A stretch of 29,425 bases of DNA from CAYQZD01 sp964421875 (lineage in GTDB: Bacteria; Electryoneota; Tariuqbacteria; Tariuqbacterales; Tariuqbacteraceae), in contig CAYQZD010000044.1 of assembly GCA_964421875.1 (NCBI GenBank), forward strand, positions 1-29,425. The letters are read 5' to 3'. Under the pieces are notes generated by a model. It was not told the DNA's origin. It saw only the letters and a program-made list of their open reading frames with translations, and ran no database searches. Numbering within the stretch: the stretch's first letter is position 1; each line of letters opens with the position of its first letter. Shown here piece by piece: positions 15,121-23,148 of the stretch. Both the position numbers and the translations under genes were made by a program.

Positions 15121-16551
15121 TCACTTCACATTGTTCAATTTTGGTTTAAATAGACCCTCCTTCATCAGGCGGCCGATGGTTGAAGCCAGCTCTACCAGTC
15201 GCAGTTCCGAAATCCCCAGGTGTTCATACTCCCGATAGAAAGCTTCGGTGGCGTTGAGGAAACTGTCGGAACGGGTGCGTTTCTGCCGGGCGTCCTTCAC
15301 GAAGACAGTCACCGCTTGAATCAGCTCTTCCGTAATTTCCACGCCGTCGCGAGCCAAGCCTTCCCTATATATTGGCTGCTCCAGCACCGCCCGCACCGCG
15401 GCTTCACCTGAGTGTTTACCGAATACGTACTTGATTTCAGCGCCCACCAGTTCCGGGTCAATGACCTGGTAAATGGATTTGTCGATGAGCAATCCTGCGG
15501 TATGTATCCCCGACTCGTGGAGGAAAACACCTTCGCCAATAATAGGGGTGTTGGCGGCGCAGGGTATGCCGGAATACTCCTCCACCATCCGCTTCAGTTC
15601 ACGCAGTTTGTCATAATTGAAGTGCGGCAGTTCGACACCGTACAGAAGCTTAAGCCCCACCACCACTTCGTGCAGAGGCGCGTTGCCCGCCCGTTCCCCC
15701 ATTCCGTTCACGGTGCAGGTTGGAATATTGATACCGTGGCTCATCGCCCGCAGGGTGTTAATCCCCGCCATACCGAAATCGTTGTGGAAATGCACCACCA
15801 GGTCTTGGCCGGGGAATTCATTAACGATGCGGGGGATATAATAATCCACGCCCTCCGGTGAAAAGCAGCCCACAGTGTCTGGAAAACTGTAACGCGTGGC
15901 GCCAGCCGCATATCCCGCCTTGGCAAGGTCAATAGTATAGTCCAGGTCAGCCCGGCTGCCGTCCTCGCCGCCGAATTCAATCGAACATATTCCCTTGCTG
16001 CAGGCGTAGCGGATAGCGTCGCCCATCATCTTCAAATTCGCCTCCCGGTAAAACTCCACCGGCAGGTCGAGCCATTCCGATTTGTCCCGTCCCATATATT
16101 TCAACAGGGTGGGACCTATCTTGTACTTAAGGTGCAGGTCGGAACCGGAAGTGAAAATGAAGAAGGTAATGTCGTTGATATCGACATTGATTTCCTTCAA
16201 GGTCTGGATAGTTACGTCGATGTCCTTGGGATTGGAGCGGCACATCACTAACAGTTCCACATCCTCCCGGATTTCCCCTTTGCGCTTGCCCTGGACTATA
16301 AGCTGCAAAGCGTGCCGGTCGGAAATCGCCGCCATGGGAAATCCCAAATCCATTATATCCACACCGACGTCGGACATAGCCTTAGCAAGCTCGTACTTCT
16401 GTCCCGGAGAAAAAGCTACCCCCGGAGACTGCTCCCCGTCCCGCAGGGTCGAATCGTAGATTCTAATCCGCTCCGGCGGAGGGAAATTCAGTCCCTTAGT
16501 GAAATCCAGGGGGGAATGGATAAGCTGATCCAAAGGTTCACGAAATTCCAT
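15121..16551 (-). CDS. DRE-TIM acyltransferase: Re-citrate synthase or homocitrate synthase-like
   Basis: Claisen-condensing enzyme of the isopropylmalate/homocitrate synthase family, 476 residues. It has the metal and substrate motifs DSTLRDGEQ (33-41), VVHFHNDFGMA, NGMGERAGNAPLHE and FLHESGIHTAG, plus FGKHSGEAAVRAVL. The C-terminal part is short and lacks the allosteric LeuA dimer domain of classical isopropylmalate synthase, so leucine synthesis is less likely. The segment FTSGSDLHLKYKIG...WLDLPVEFYREAN resembles Re-citrate synthases of Dehalococcoides, Clostridium kluyveri and syntrophs as I recall them; homocitrate synthase remains the alternative. Both use acetyl-CoA, with oxaloacetate or 2-oxoglutarate. 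The start has AAGGAGG ten bases upstream. It is transcribed with photolyase and DUF456 downstream. Confidence 0.8.
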   Translation of the reverse strand: MEFREPLDQLIHSPLDFTKGLNFPPPERIRIYDSTLRDGEQSPGVAFSPGQKYELAKAMSDVGVDIMDLGFPMAAISDRHALQLIVQGKRKGEIREDVELLVMCRSNPKDIDVTIQTLKEINVDINDITFFIFTSGSDLHLKYKIGPTLLKYMGRDKSEWLDLPVEFYREANLKMMGDAIRYACSKGICSIEFGGEDGSRADLDYTIDLAKAGYAAGATRYSFPDTVGCFSPEGVDYYIPRIVNEFPGQDLVVHFHNDFGMAGINTLRAMSHGINIPTCTVNGMGERAGNAPLHEVVVGLKLLYGVELPHFNYDKLRELKRMVEEYSGIPCAANTPIIGEGVFLHESGIHTAGLLIDKSIYQVIDPELVGAEIKYVFGKHSGEAAVRAVLEQPIYREGLARDGVEITEELIQAVTVFVKDARQKRTRSDSFLNATEAFYREYEHLGISELRLVELASTIGRLMKEGLFKPKLNNVK

Positions 16552-16597
16552 CGCGAGTATTCCTCCTTATGAGGGATAAGTTAAGTTATATTATGGA

Positions 16598-17500
16598 TTA
16601 CGATTCGAGTAGCCCCTTCAATCCCTCATCGTTAGGCGCCGGAATCCCCTGGGAATAATCGTAGAATCCCACCTTCTTCTTCTTGCCATACCAGCCCTTG
16701 TCCACCATCTTCTGCAACAGTTTCGGGGATTCGTATTGGGGCAGTTTGAACTCTTCGCTCATAATCCCTGCGATGTAATGTGTGGTTTCCAGTCCTACGA
16801 AGTCGAGCAGGGTCAGCGGCCCCATAGGATAGCCGCAGCCCAGCATCATCGCATTGTCGATGTCCTGCACCGAAGCGATTCCCGCCTCGAAAGCCCGGAT
16901 AGCGTCCAGCAGATAAGGCACCAGCAGCCGGTTGACCACGAAGCCGGTGGTATCGATGCAGGCCACCGGAACCTTGTCCAATTGACGCGCGAATTCCATC
17001 GCCGCCTCGAAGGCTTCATCCGAGGTCTCATCGGTTCGGACAATCTCCACTAATTTCATCACTGGCACCGGGTTGAAAAAGTGTGTGCCGATAAAGCGGT
17101 CTTTACGCTTTGTGGAACGAGCCATATCCACCACTTTCAGCGACGAAGTGTTGGAGGTGAAGATGGTGTCTTTACCCACGATACGGTCCAATTCGGCGAA
17201 GAGACCGTTCTTCAGTTCCAGGTTTTCCGGAACCGCCTCGATAATAATGTCGCAGTCTTTCAAAGCGCCCAGTTCCGTAGCGCCGGTAAGGTGATTTTTC
17301 ACCTGGCGCAGTTCGAAAACTGTTACTTTGCCCCGGCTGATGCCCTTCTCGATATAGCCGTAGATGTTGTTCAGGCCTTTATCCAGAAGTTCCTGGTTGA
17401 TTTCCCGGACTATGGTGGGAAATCCGGCTCGGGCCGCGGTGTGAGCAATCCCCGCTCCCATCAATCCGCAGCCGAGCACGCCGACTCGTTTTATTTCCAT
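16598..17500 (-). CDS. 3-hydroxybutyryl-CoA dehydrogenase
   Basis: NAD(P)-dependent oxidation of (S)-3-hydroxybutyryl-CoA to acetoacetyl-CoA, or the reverse. It has 300 residues, slightly longer than the usual 280-285. The Rossmann motif is GCGLMGAG (10-17). The catalytic His140 lies in GTHFFNPVPVMKLVEIV with Glu152 after it, and Ser119 lies in SNTSSLKV. The C-terminal domain ends GWYGKKKKVGFYDYSQG, typical of the family. With the second thiolase upstream and the synthase-like gene downstream it can complete beta-oxidation to acetyl-CoA. The start ATG has AAGGAA eight bases upstream. Four-helix-bundle copy C separates it from the thiolase. Confidence 0.94.
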   Translation of the reverse strand: MEIKRVGVLGCGLMGAGIAHTAARAGFPTIVREINQELLDKGLNNIYGYIEKGISRGKVTVFELRQVKNHLTGATELGALKDCDIIIEAVPENLELKNGLFAELDRIVGKDTIFTSNTSSLKVVDMARSTKRKDRFIGTHFFNPVPVMKLVEIVRTDETSDEAFEAAMEFARQLDKVPVACIDTTGFVVNRLLVPYLLDAIRAFEAGIASVQDIDNAMMLGCGYPMGPLTLLDFVGLETTHYIAGIMSEEFKLPQYESPKLLQKMVDKGWYGKKKKVGFYDYSQGIPAPNDEGLKGLLES

Positions 17501-17539
17501 TTCTTAATTCCTTATAAATTCGATGGTTTATTGTTAGTT

Positions 17540-17563
17540 AAACAGTTAAACAGTTAAACAGTA
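17540..17563. repeat. Octamer array abutting the stop of four-helix-bundle copy C
   Basis: AAACAGTT repeated, with edge variants TGTTAGTT and AAACAGTA; 24 bp ending at the base before the stop at 17564. Its reverse complement, AACTGTTT, echoes the GTTTAAC units on the other side of the gene. Confidence 0.85.
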
Positions 17564-17932
17564 TTAATCGAAGGTTTTCAGTCTTTTTCTAAGTGAACTT
17601 ATTTGCTTTGACTCAGAAAGAATCAATTCAATCAATTGTTTAGACTGCTCACCGTCAATATAAGATTGATTTTCAGCGATTAATACCAAAGTCTCCAATT
17701 CCGCGCAAGACCCAAGAGCAATGTTCAGAAATCTGGCGAATTTCTTTGTTTGGCCTTTAATATGTCCTTCGGATATGTTTGCAGGAATTGAAACACTGGC
17801 TCTTCGCATTTGATTTGTAAGTCCCCATATTTCTTCTCTTGGAAAATATCGTGTAACGCTATAAATTGTCGAGACAATCTCCATTCCAAGCTGCCAAACC
17901 CGCAAATCTTTAAAATCTTTGATTGAAGCCAT
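17564..17932 (-). CDS. S23-type four-helix-bundle protein (copy C)
   Basis: Third family member, 122 residues from the ATG at 17932; a TTG four codons earlier is possible. Diagnostic stretches are FKDLRVWQLGMEIV, FPREEIWGLTNQMRRAS, SIPANISEGHIKG and NIALGSCAELETLV. It is closer to copy B than to copy A in the second half (NIALGSCAELET shared). It is inserted between the second thiolase and 3-hydroxybutyryl-CoA dehydrogenase, AT-rich, and bracketed by inverted 8-bp arrays (17540-17563 and 17952-17991). Function unknown. Confidence 0.9.
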   Translation of the reverse strand: MASIKDFKDLRVWQLGMEIVSTIYSVTRYFPREEIWGLTNQMRRASVSIPANISEGHIKGQTKKFARFLNIALGSCAELETLVLIAENQSYIDGEQSKQLIELILSESKQISSLRKRLKTFD

Positions 17933-17951
17933 ACTCTCTATCAATATTTGC

Positions 17952-17991
17952 CAGACCGTTTAACCAGTTCACCGTTTAACTAGTTCACCGT
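17952..17991. repeat. 16-bp/8-bp array abutting the second thiolase stop codon
   Basis: Alternating octamers TTAAC(C/T)AG and TTCACCGT, about two and a half 16-bp periods, ending at the base before the stop at 17992. On the coding strand TTAAACGG recurs, and the stop TAA is itself part of the first unit. Confidence 0.85.
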
Positions 17992-19206
17992 TTAACTATT
18001 CACGATTTCAACCAGCAGCGCAATCCCCTGCCCGCCGCCGATGCACATCGTGGAAATCCCGTATTTAGCGCCCCGGCGGCGCATCTCGTTAATCAGTTTA
18101 ATGGTCAGCACACAGCCGGTAGCGCCTAAAGGATGTCCCCAGGCGATTGCTCCGCCGTTGACGTTGAACTTTTCACGGTCGAGTCCCAAAGCCCGCTCGC
18201 AAGCCACAGTCTGAGGCGCGAAAGCCTCGTTGATTTCGATAAGGTCGATATCCTCCAGTTTCATCCCGGTTTTTTCCAGGACCTTTATAACCGCGGGAAC
18301 CGGTCCCAAAGCCATTACAGTCGGGTCCAAAGCGGCGATACCCCAATCGACAAGGCGCGCCACCGGTTTCAGACCTTCACGCTTTGCCACTTTCCCAGAG
18401 GTAACCACCACCGCCGCGCCCCCGTCAACTATCCCTGAAGCGTTCCCCGCGGTAACCAGTCCGTTGCGGCCGAAGGCGGCTCTCAGCTTTGCCAATCCTT
18501 CCAGTGTAGTGTCGGGACGGGCGTGGTCGTCTTCGTTAACCAGTGTCACTTTCCCCTTACGGTCCTTGATTTCCACCGGAATTTTCTCCGCCTCGAAAAG
18601 GTTATTTTCCATCGCCGCTTTGGCTCTCATCTGGGTGAGATAGGCGTATTCGTCGCAGTCAGTCCGCGATACTCCGTACTGCCGCGCCGCCTTCTCCGCG
18701 GTTTGAGCCATAAACATATTGATTAGCGGGTGGTTCAAGGATTGGAACAGCACGTCCTCCAGCATCACTCCGGGCCCAAATCTGGGGGGAGTGCCCCGGA
18801 GACCGCGAATGGCGTAGGGGGTTTGGCTCATACTCTCCATCCCCCCCGCTAAAACCGCTTCCGCTTCGCCCAGCATAATCATCTGGGCGCCGTTAACGAT
18901 AGCCTGCGCCCCGGAACCGCATATCCGGTTCACGGTCAAAGCCGGCACCTCAAGTCCGATCTCTTCGATGCGAATCCCCACATCCCGCGCGCCGTAGAGC
19001 CCGTCGTAACCAGCCTGATTAGCGTTACCCATCACCACGTGCCCGATGAGCTTGGGGTCGAGGCCTGACCGTTTCAGCGCCTCCCTTCCCGCAATCGCGC
19101 CCAGCTCGCAGGCGGTGATGTCTTTCAGTTTACCCGCTCCCGGAGTCCCGGCGTACTCCGACATCGGAGTGCGCGCTCCGGATAAAATTACAATGTCCTT
19201 CTCCAT
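17992..19206 (-). CDS. Acetyl-CoA acetyltransferase (thiolase, second copy)
   Basis: Thiolase of 404 residues with all active-site motifs: nucleophile Cys96 in NRICGSGAQ, EINEAFAPQ, His358 in GHPLGATGC, and Cys388 in CIGGGQG. It cleaves acetoacetyl-CoA or a longer 3-oxoacyl-CoA. The sequence differs clearly from the first thiolase (GATGC versus GISGARI), so the two likely have different chain-length preference. Location upstream of 3-hydroxybutyryl-CoA dehydrogenase on the same strand suggests acetoacetyl-CoA as substrate. The ATG has AAGGAG six bases upstream. Confidence 0.94.
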   Translation of the reverse strand: MEKDIVILSGARTPMSEYAGTPGAGKLKDITACELGAIAGREALKRSGLDPKLIGHVVMGNANQAGYDGLYGARDVGIRIEEIGLEVPALTVNRICGSGAQAIVNGAQMIMLGEAEAVLAGGMESMSQTPYAIRGLRGTPPRFGPGVMLEDVLFQSLNHPLINMFMAQTAEKAARQYGVSRTDCDEYAYLTQMRAKAAMENNLFEAEKIPVEIKDRKGKVTLVNEDDHARPDTTLEGLAKLRAAFGRNGLVTAGNASGIVDGGAAVVVTSGKVAKREGLKPVARLVDWGIAALDPTVMALGPVPAVIKVLEKTGMKLEDIDLIEINEAFAPQTVACERALGLDREKFNVNGGAIAWGHPLGATGCVLTIKLINEMRRRGAKYGISTMCIGGGQGIALLVEIVNS

Positions 19207-19245
19207 CTCAACTCCTTATATTATTTGAGAAAATGTATTACTTTA

Positions 19246-20736
19246 TCATTCAAGCAAATCCTCCGCCCACCACCCCAGTTTCTCCTTCAATCCTTCTTCG
19301 TAACCCACCTCTTCATAGCGGATTTTACCCTCCTTATCGATAACGAACAATGTCGGTATGCCCCTCACCTCGTAGAGATTGCCCAATTGCCTGCTGCCAA
19401 AAAGCAGCGCCATAGAATAGTCTTTATCCCGCATAAAACGCTTGACCTTCTCCCTGCCTCTCTCCCAGAGGTTAATGGAAAACACCGCCACCTTCTCATC
19501 AGAATGTTCCCGAGTGAATTCGTCAATTTCCGGCATCGCTTTCAAGCAGGGCGCGCACCAGGTGGCGAAAAAGTCCAGCACTACTACCTTGCCCCGCAAA
19601 TCCTCCAGCCTGACCGTATCGCCTTTTCCGTCGGGGAGCGCCCATTCCGGCGCTTCCATATCCATCTTAGCCGCGAGCGCCGCTTTCCGCCGCTCCGCCT
19701 TCCCCTTTTCCCAATTCACAGTGAATTCAGAGATGATTACGTCCCATTCCGCGCCGCCTTTGAGGCTGGCTAAGTCTTCATCCTTTTCCGCTCGGGAAAG
19801 GAAGCTGAAACCCGCTTTCGCCGCTAAACGGAGAGATTTAAAAGCCTTGTTCTTTTCCTCCGCCAACGCACTGTAACAGGCGATATCGTAAAGGGCATCA
19901 GGATTGTTTTCATAGCCTTCCTGGCTTATGATATACTCTATAACCTCCCCGTAAGCTTTCGCCTTGCGTAAGGTCCGCTTGATATAATGATCGGTGTATT
20001 CAGCTTTCGCCGTTTCAGGAATCCTGCCTCCTTCCACAAGCGCATTCACATACTGCGAAACCAGTGGCTCAATCCGGTCGAATTCCCCCATCAATGCGTA
20101 TATCCGCGCCTCCTCCATCGGACCTGCCCAATAAGCCTCCATCGATTCGCCAAGCGCCAGGATTTTCAACGCTTCATCGTAAGCCCCGGTGTAAACCTTG
20201 AAGCCTTCGAGATAACCTAAAGCCGCCGAGCTGTCCCCGCCAATCTCCAGATACTTATCGAAATGCGCTGCGTCCTCCGGCAGTATATGCGCCATTTTCT
20301 CTAAGACCTTGGCTTCCCCGCTGTCGCGGAAAAGCGTATTGGCGTAAGTTGAACACACTAAACGATATCCGTAAGGGATTTCCGGCGAAAGCTCTATTAC
20401 CCTCCGCCCCAGTTCAACCGCTTCCAGGGGATTCTCCAATGCCCTGCCGTATAAATACACTTTCTGAGCGTTATTCGGTGAAGATTCGTAACCGGACTTA
20501 AAATATTCCCTCGCGCTGAAATCGTCCACCTCCATCCAGGCGTCCTGAGCCTCGATTATGAGGACCATATCACCCGTGTTTTTAATATAGTCCTTTGCCA
20601 GCGCGACGACCGCGGCGTCCTCATCCAATGCTCCGATTTCAGCCCTGAAACTCTCCATCGTATAATCCTTCTGCTTCCCGCAGGAAACGAAGGTAAACAG
20701 CATAGCCGCCGCCAAAATGTATTTGATTAATTTCAT
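19246..20736 (-). CDS. Lipoprotein with C-terminal TlpA/AhpC-TSA thioredoxin domain
   Basis: Membrane-anchored protein of 496 residues. The signal peptide ends in a lipobox (FVSC, Cys19). About 350 residues of helical, tetratricopeptide-like sequence follow (for example AKDYIKNTGDMVLIIEAQDAW and the ARIYALMGEF helices). The C-terminus is a thioredoxin-fold domain: PEWALPDGKGDTVRLEDLRGK, VVLDFFATWCAPCLKAMPEI with the CxxC pair near residue 390, then IPTLFVIDKEGKI. TlpA/ResA-like domains reduce or oxidise disulfides outside the cytoplasm. The helical part may bind client proteins. I chose ATG at 20736 because GGAG lies six bases upstream; a TTG at 20748 is upstream. It lies between leuD and the thiolase. 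Confidence 0.85.
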   Translation of the reverse strand: MKLIKYILAAAMLFTFVSCGKQKDYTMESFRAEIGALDEDAAVVALAKDYIKNTGDMVLIIEAQDAWMEVDDFSAREYFKSGYESSPNNAQKVYLYGRALENPLEAVELGRRVIELSPEIPYGYRLVCSTYANTLFRDSGEAKVLEKMAHILPEDAAHFDKYLEIGGDSSAALGYLEGFKVYTGAYDEALKILALGESMEAYWAGPMEEARIYALMGEFDRIEPLVSQYVNALVEGGRIPETAKAEYTDHYIKRTLRKAKAYGEVIEYIISQEGYENNPDALYDIACYSALAEEKNKAFKSLRLAAKAGFSFLSRAEKDEDLASLKGGAEWDVIISEFTVNWEKGKAERRKAALAAKMDMEAPEWALPDGKGDTVRLEDLRGKVVVLDFFATWCAPCLKAMPEIDEFTREHSDEKVAVFSINLWERGREKVKRFMRDKDYSMALLFGSRQLGNLYEVRGIPTLFVIDKEGKIRYEEVGYEEGLKEKLGWWAEDLLE

Positions 20737-20769
20737 TCTATTCTCCAATAATAACCGATTATTGACTGA

Positions 20770-21267
20770 TTAATGAACCTCAGAGGTTAATCTTCTCCGA
20801 ACATACTCCTCCAATCCTCCCGCGTCGATAATCTCCCTTATCCGTTCCGGGAAGGGCGCTGCTTTGAATTTTCCCCCCCGCGTCAGGTTCACTATTTCCC
20901 CGCTGACGATGTCGATGGAAAGCGCGTCTCCATCGTCGATACTGTCCGCAGCTTCCGGGCATTCGAAAATCGGCAGACCCACGTTTATCGAATTGCGGTA
21001 GAAGATTCTGGCGAAGGATTTAGCCACCACCGCCGCCGCTCCGGCGCCCTGAATCGCCAGCGGCGCGTTTTCCCGTGAAGAGCCGCAGCCAAAATTCCGC
21101 CCCGCCACGATGATGTCACCCGGCTGCACCCGCTCCGCGAAAGTGGCGTCCAAATCCTCCAGACAGTGCGGCGCCAGCTCCTCCCGGTGGTACGAAGTGC
21201 AGTAACGAGCCGGGATAATCACATCGGTGTCGATGTTGTCGCCGTATTTAAATGCTTTTCCCTGCAT
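20770..21267 (-). CDS. leuD: 3-isopropylmalate/homoaconitate-type dehydratase, small subunit
   Basis: Swivel-domain subunit of 165 residues, matching the short (archaeal/LeuD2-type) form. Motifs are GDNIDTDVIIPARY at the N-terminus, GRNFGCGSSRENAP (about 56-69) and AKSFARIFYRNSINVGLPI. The substrate loop after IPARY reads CTSYHREELAPHC, and I cannot decide from it whether isopropylmalate, citrate or homocitrate is the substrate. It works with the large subunit encoded at 21849-23102. The two genes are separated by a MarR regulator gene, an unusual split. The ATG has AGGAAG eight bases upstream. Confidence 0.9.
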   Translation of the reverse strand: MQGKAFKYGDNIDTDVIIPARYCTSYHREELAPHCLEDLDATFAERVQPGDIIVAGRNFGCGSSRENAPLAIQGAGAAAVVAKSFARIFYRNSINVGLPIFECPEAADSIDDGDALSIDIVSGEIVNLTRGGKFKAAPFPERIREIIDAGGLEEYVRRRLTSEVH

Positions 21268-21303
21268 ATTTTGTGCTTCCTTTGTAAATTGCCTGTGAAA
21301 AAC

Positions 21304-21741
21304 TTAGTGTCCGTTCATCGCATTTAAATTGCCGCGTATGGTATGAAGCAGTTCTATCAGCTTCTTGATATCGCTGTCGGAAATATTTTCCAGCGCTCTT
21401 CGGTTTACCTTACGGCCCAATTCGTTCCACTCTCGATAGACCTTCCGGCCTTTGGCGGTGAGCGAGACGAACTGGACCCGGCGGTCGTCCTTGTTCTGGT
21501 TGCGCACAATCAGCCCCATTTCGCCTAATTTATCCAGGATGCGGGTGATGGTGGCGTTGTCCAGGTTCACCATCCTCCCCAGGTCGCTCTGCGCTTGATG
21601 GCCCTTTTCCCCTAATGCCATCAGCATCATCCACCCCGAAGGTGAAATTCCCAGCGACGATATCTCCTTCTCCAGCGCCAGCCGCATCGACCGCGCTACA
21701 ATGTTAACCTGAGTGCCCAGACTTTCGGTAAATTTCTCCAT
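21304..21741 (-). CDS. MarR-family transcriptional regulator
   Basis: Winged-helix regulator of 145 residues. It has the MarR layout: dimerisation helix, then LGISPSGWMMLMALGEKGHQAQSDLGRMVNLDNATITRIL (helix-turn-helix near 30-70). The wing MGLIVRNQNKDDRRVQFVSLTAKG follows, and then a C-terminal helix. MarR proteins usually repress nearby genes and respond to small ligands. Lying between leuC and leuD on the same strand, it probably controls this dehydratase unit, or aromatic-compound genes elsewhere; both are inferences. Confidence 0.92.
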   Translation of the reverse strand: MEKFTESLGTQVNIVARSMRLALEKEISSLGISPSGWMMLMALGEKGHQAQSDLGRMVNLDNATITRILDKLGEMGLIVRNQNKDDRRVQFVSLTAKGRKVYREWNELGRKVNRRALENISDSDIKKLIELLHTIRGNLNAMNGH

Positions 21742-21820
21742 TTATCCGTCTCTTTACGATTGCTCCACTTTGTGCTGCTTTATAAAATCAACATCTTCAT
21801 CCGGAATCGGTTTTAAGACA

Positions 21821-21848
21821 ATTGTTCTCTGTTCTCCGTTCTCAGTCT
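21821..21848. repeat. Four-heptad array abutting the leuC stop codon
   Basis: Units ATTGTTC, TCTGTTC, TCCGTTC, TCAGTCT: 28 bp ending at the base before the TGA stop at 21849. This shows that the array type also occurs outside the aromatic-degradation genes and with a TGA stop. Confidence 0.7.
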
Positions 21849-23102
21849 TCAATCCGGATACGCTATCTCTCCCGTCGCCGCGGTCGCTCCCGCCACCGCC
21901 GGGCCTGCAAGGTAAACACGGCTGCTGGGATGGCCGTTACGGCCCACGAAGTTGCGGTTGGTGGTGTAAAGCCCCACCTCTCCCTCAGCCAATATCCCCA
22001 TATGCCCCCCTATACAGGGCCCGCAGGTGGGCGGGCTGATAACCGCCCCCGCCTTGACAAACAAGTCCGCCAGCCCCTCGGAAATCATCCCCCGCAGCAC
22101 CTCCGGCGTCGAGGGTATCACAATCAGCCGGGTATTGTGATGAACCGGCTTCCCCGCCATCGCCGCCGCGGCGATACGGAAATCGCTCATCCTGCCGTTG
22201 GTGCAGGATCCCAGCACCACCTGGTCGACTTTAACGCCCGCCGCCTTTTCCACCGGAACCGCATTCGAAGGCAGATACGGCTCCGCCACCATCAGCGGTA
22301 AATCACCCAGGTCGAAAGCGTATTCCGCCGCGTACTCCGCGTCAGGGTCTGATGACAGCGGCTCATACTTCTTGCCAGGGAATTGGGACATAAACTTGGC
22401 AGTGACCTCGTCCGGTGGGACAATCCCGGTCTTAGCCCCAGCCTCTATCGCCATATTGCACAACGCCAGCCGGTCGTCCATATTCAAGCCGCTTGTCCCC
22501 TCGCCAGTGAATTCCAGCGCCTGATACAACGCTCCTTCCACCCCTAACTCGCCGATGACCTTCAGCGCCACATCCTTTCCGCCCCGCCACTTGGGCAGTC
22601 TGCCCTTGAGTTCCACCTTAATCGAAGCTGGCGTCCGGAACCACAACTCGCCTAAAGCCCATGCCGCCGCCATATCGGTGCTGCCGATGCCGGTGGCGAA
22701 AGCCCCCAGCGCGCCATAGGTGCAGGTGTGGCTGTCCGCCCCTACAATTAAATCGCCCGGCTTCACCAATCCCTGTTCCGGCAGAAGCACATGGCAGATA
22801 CCGGAGCGGCCCACCTCGAAATAGTTGCTAACACCCATCTCCCGGGCAAAACTCCGCATAGTCTGCGAAAGCTGAGCCGCCTTCAAATCCTTGGCCGGAA
22901 CGAAATGGTCGTTGACTAAAGCGATTTTATCCGGGTCGAACACCCGCTCCGCCCCCATCCGGCGGAACACTTCCACCGACAGCGGCACCGTGACATCCGT
23001 CCCCAGCACCAAATCGACTTTGGCGAACACCAGTTCGCCCACCTCTACTTCGTGCTTCCCGCAGTGTCGGGCGAAGATTTTTTGCGATATGGTTTGACTC
23101 AT
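21849..23102 (-). CDS. leuC: 3-isopropylmalate/homoaconitate-type dehydratase, large subunit
   Basis: Aconitase-superfamily subunit of 417 residues, the length of the short LeuC2/HacA type. The three Fe-S cysteines are in LGSCTNGRMSDF and PTCGPCIGGH. Other motifs are VGADSHTCTYGALGAF, NDHFVPAKD, and the C-terminal TTNRNFVGRNGHPSSRVYLAGP. It isomerises a 2-hydroxy tricarboxylic or dicarboxylic acid through a dehydrated intermediate. Substrate could be isopropylmalate (leucine), homocitrate (lysine/coenzyme) or citrate. With a nearby synthase lacking the LeuA regulatory domain and an isocitrate-like dehydrogenase, an aconitase-like role is worth testing. Only a weak ribosome site precedes the ATG. 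Confidence 0.92.
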   Translation of the reverse strand: MSQTISQKIFARHCGKHEVEVGELVFAKVDLVLGTDVTVPLSVEVFRRMGAERVFDPDKIALVNDHFVPAKDLKAAQLSQTMRSFAREMGVSNYFEVGRSGICHVLLPEQGLVKPGDLIVGADSHTCTYGALGAFATGIGSTDMAAAWALGELWFRTPASIKVELKGRLPKWRGGKDVALKVIGELGVEGALYQALEFTGEGTSGLNMDDRLALCNMAIEAGAKTGIVPPDEVTAKFMSQFPGKKYEPLSSDPDAEYAAEYAFDLGDLPLMVAEPYLPSNAVPVEKAAGVKVDQVVLGSCTNGRMSDFRIAAAAMAGKPVHHNTRLIVIPSTPEVLRGMISEGLADLFVKAGAVISPPTCGPCIGGHMGILAEGEVGLYTTNRNFVGRNGHPSSRVYLAGPAVAGATAATGEIAYPD

Positions 23103-23148
23103 AGAATGTATCTACCCAAATTAGTTTCTGTTGTAAAAGTCACCAATA

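Noticed and set aside
20754..20769. Heptad array at the leuD stop codon
   Set aside because: CGATTAT and TGACTGA only loosely fit a 7-bp period; two degenerate units are not enough.
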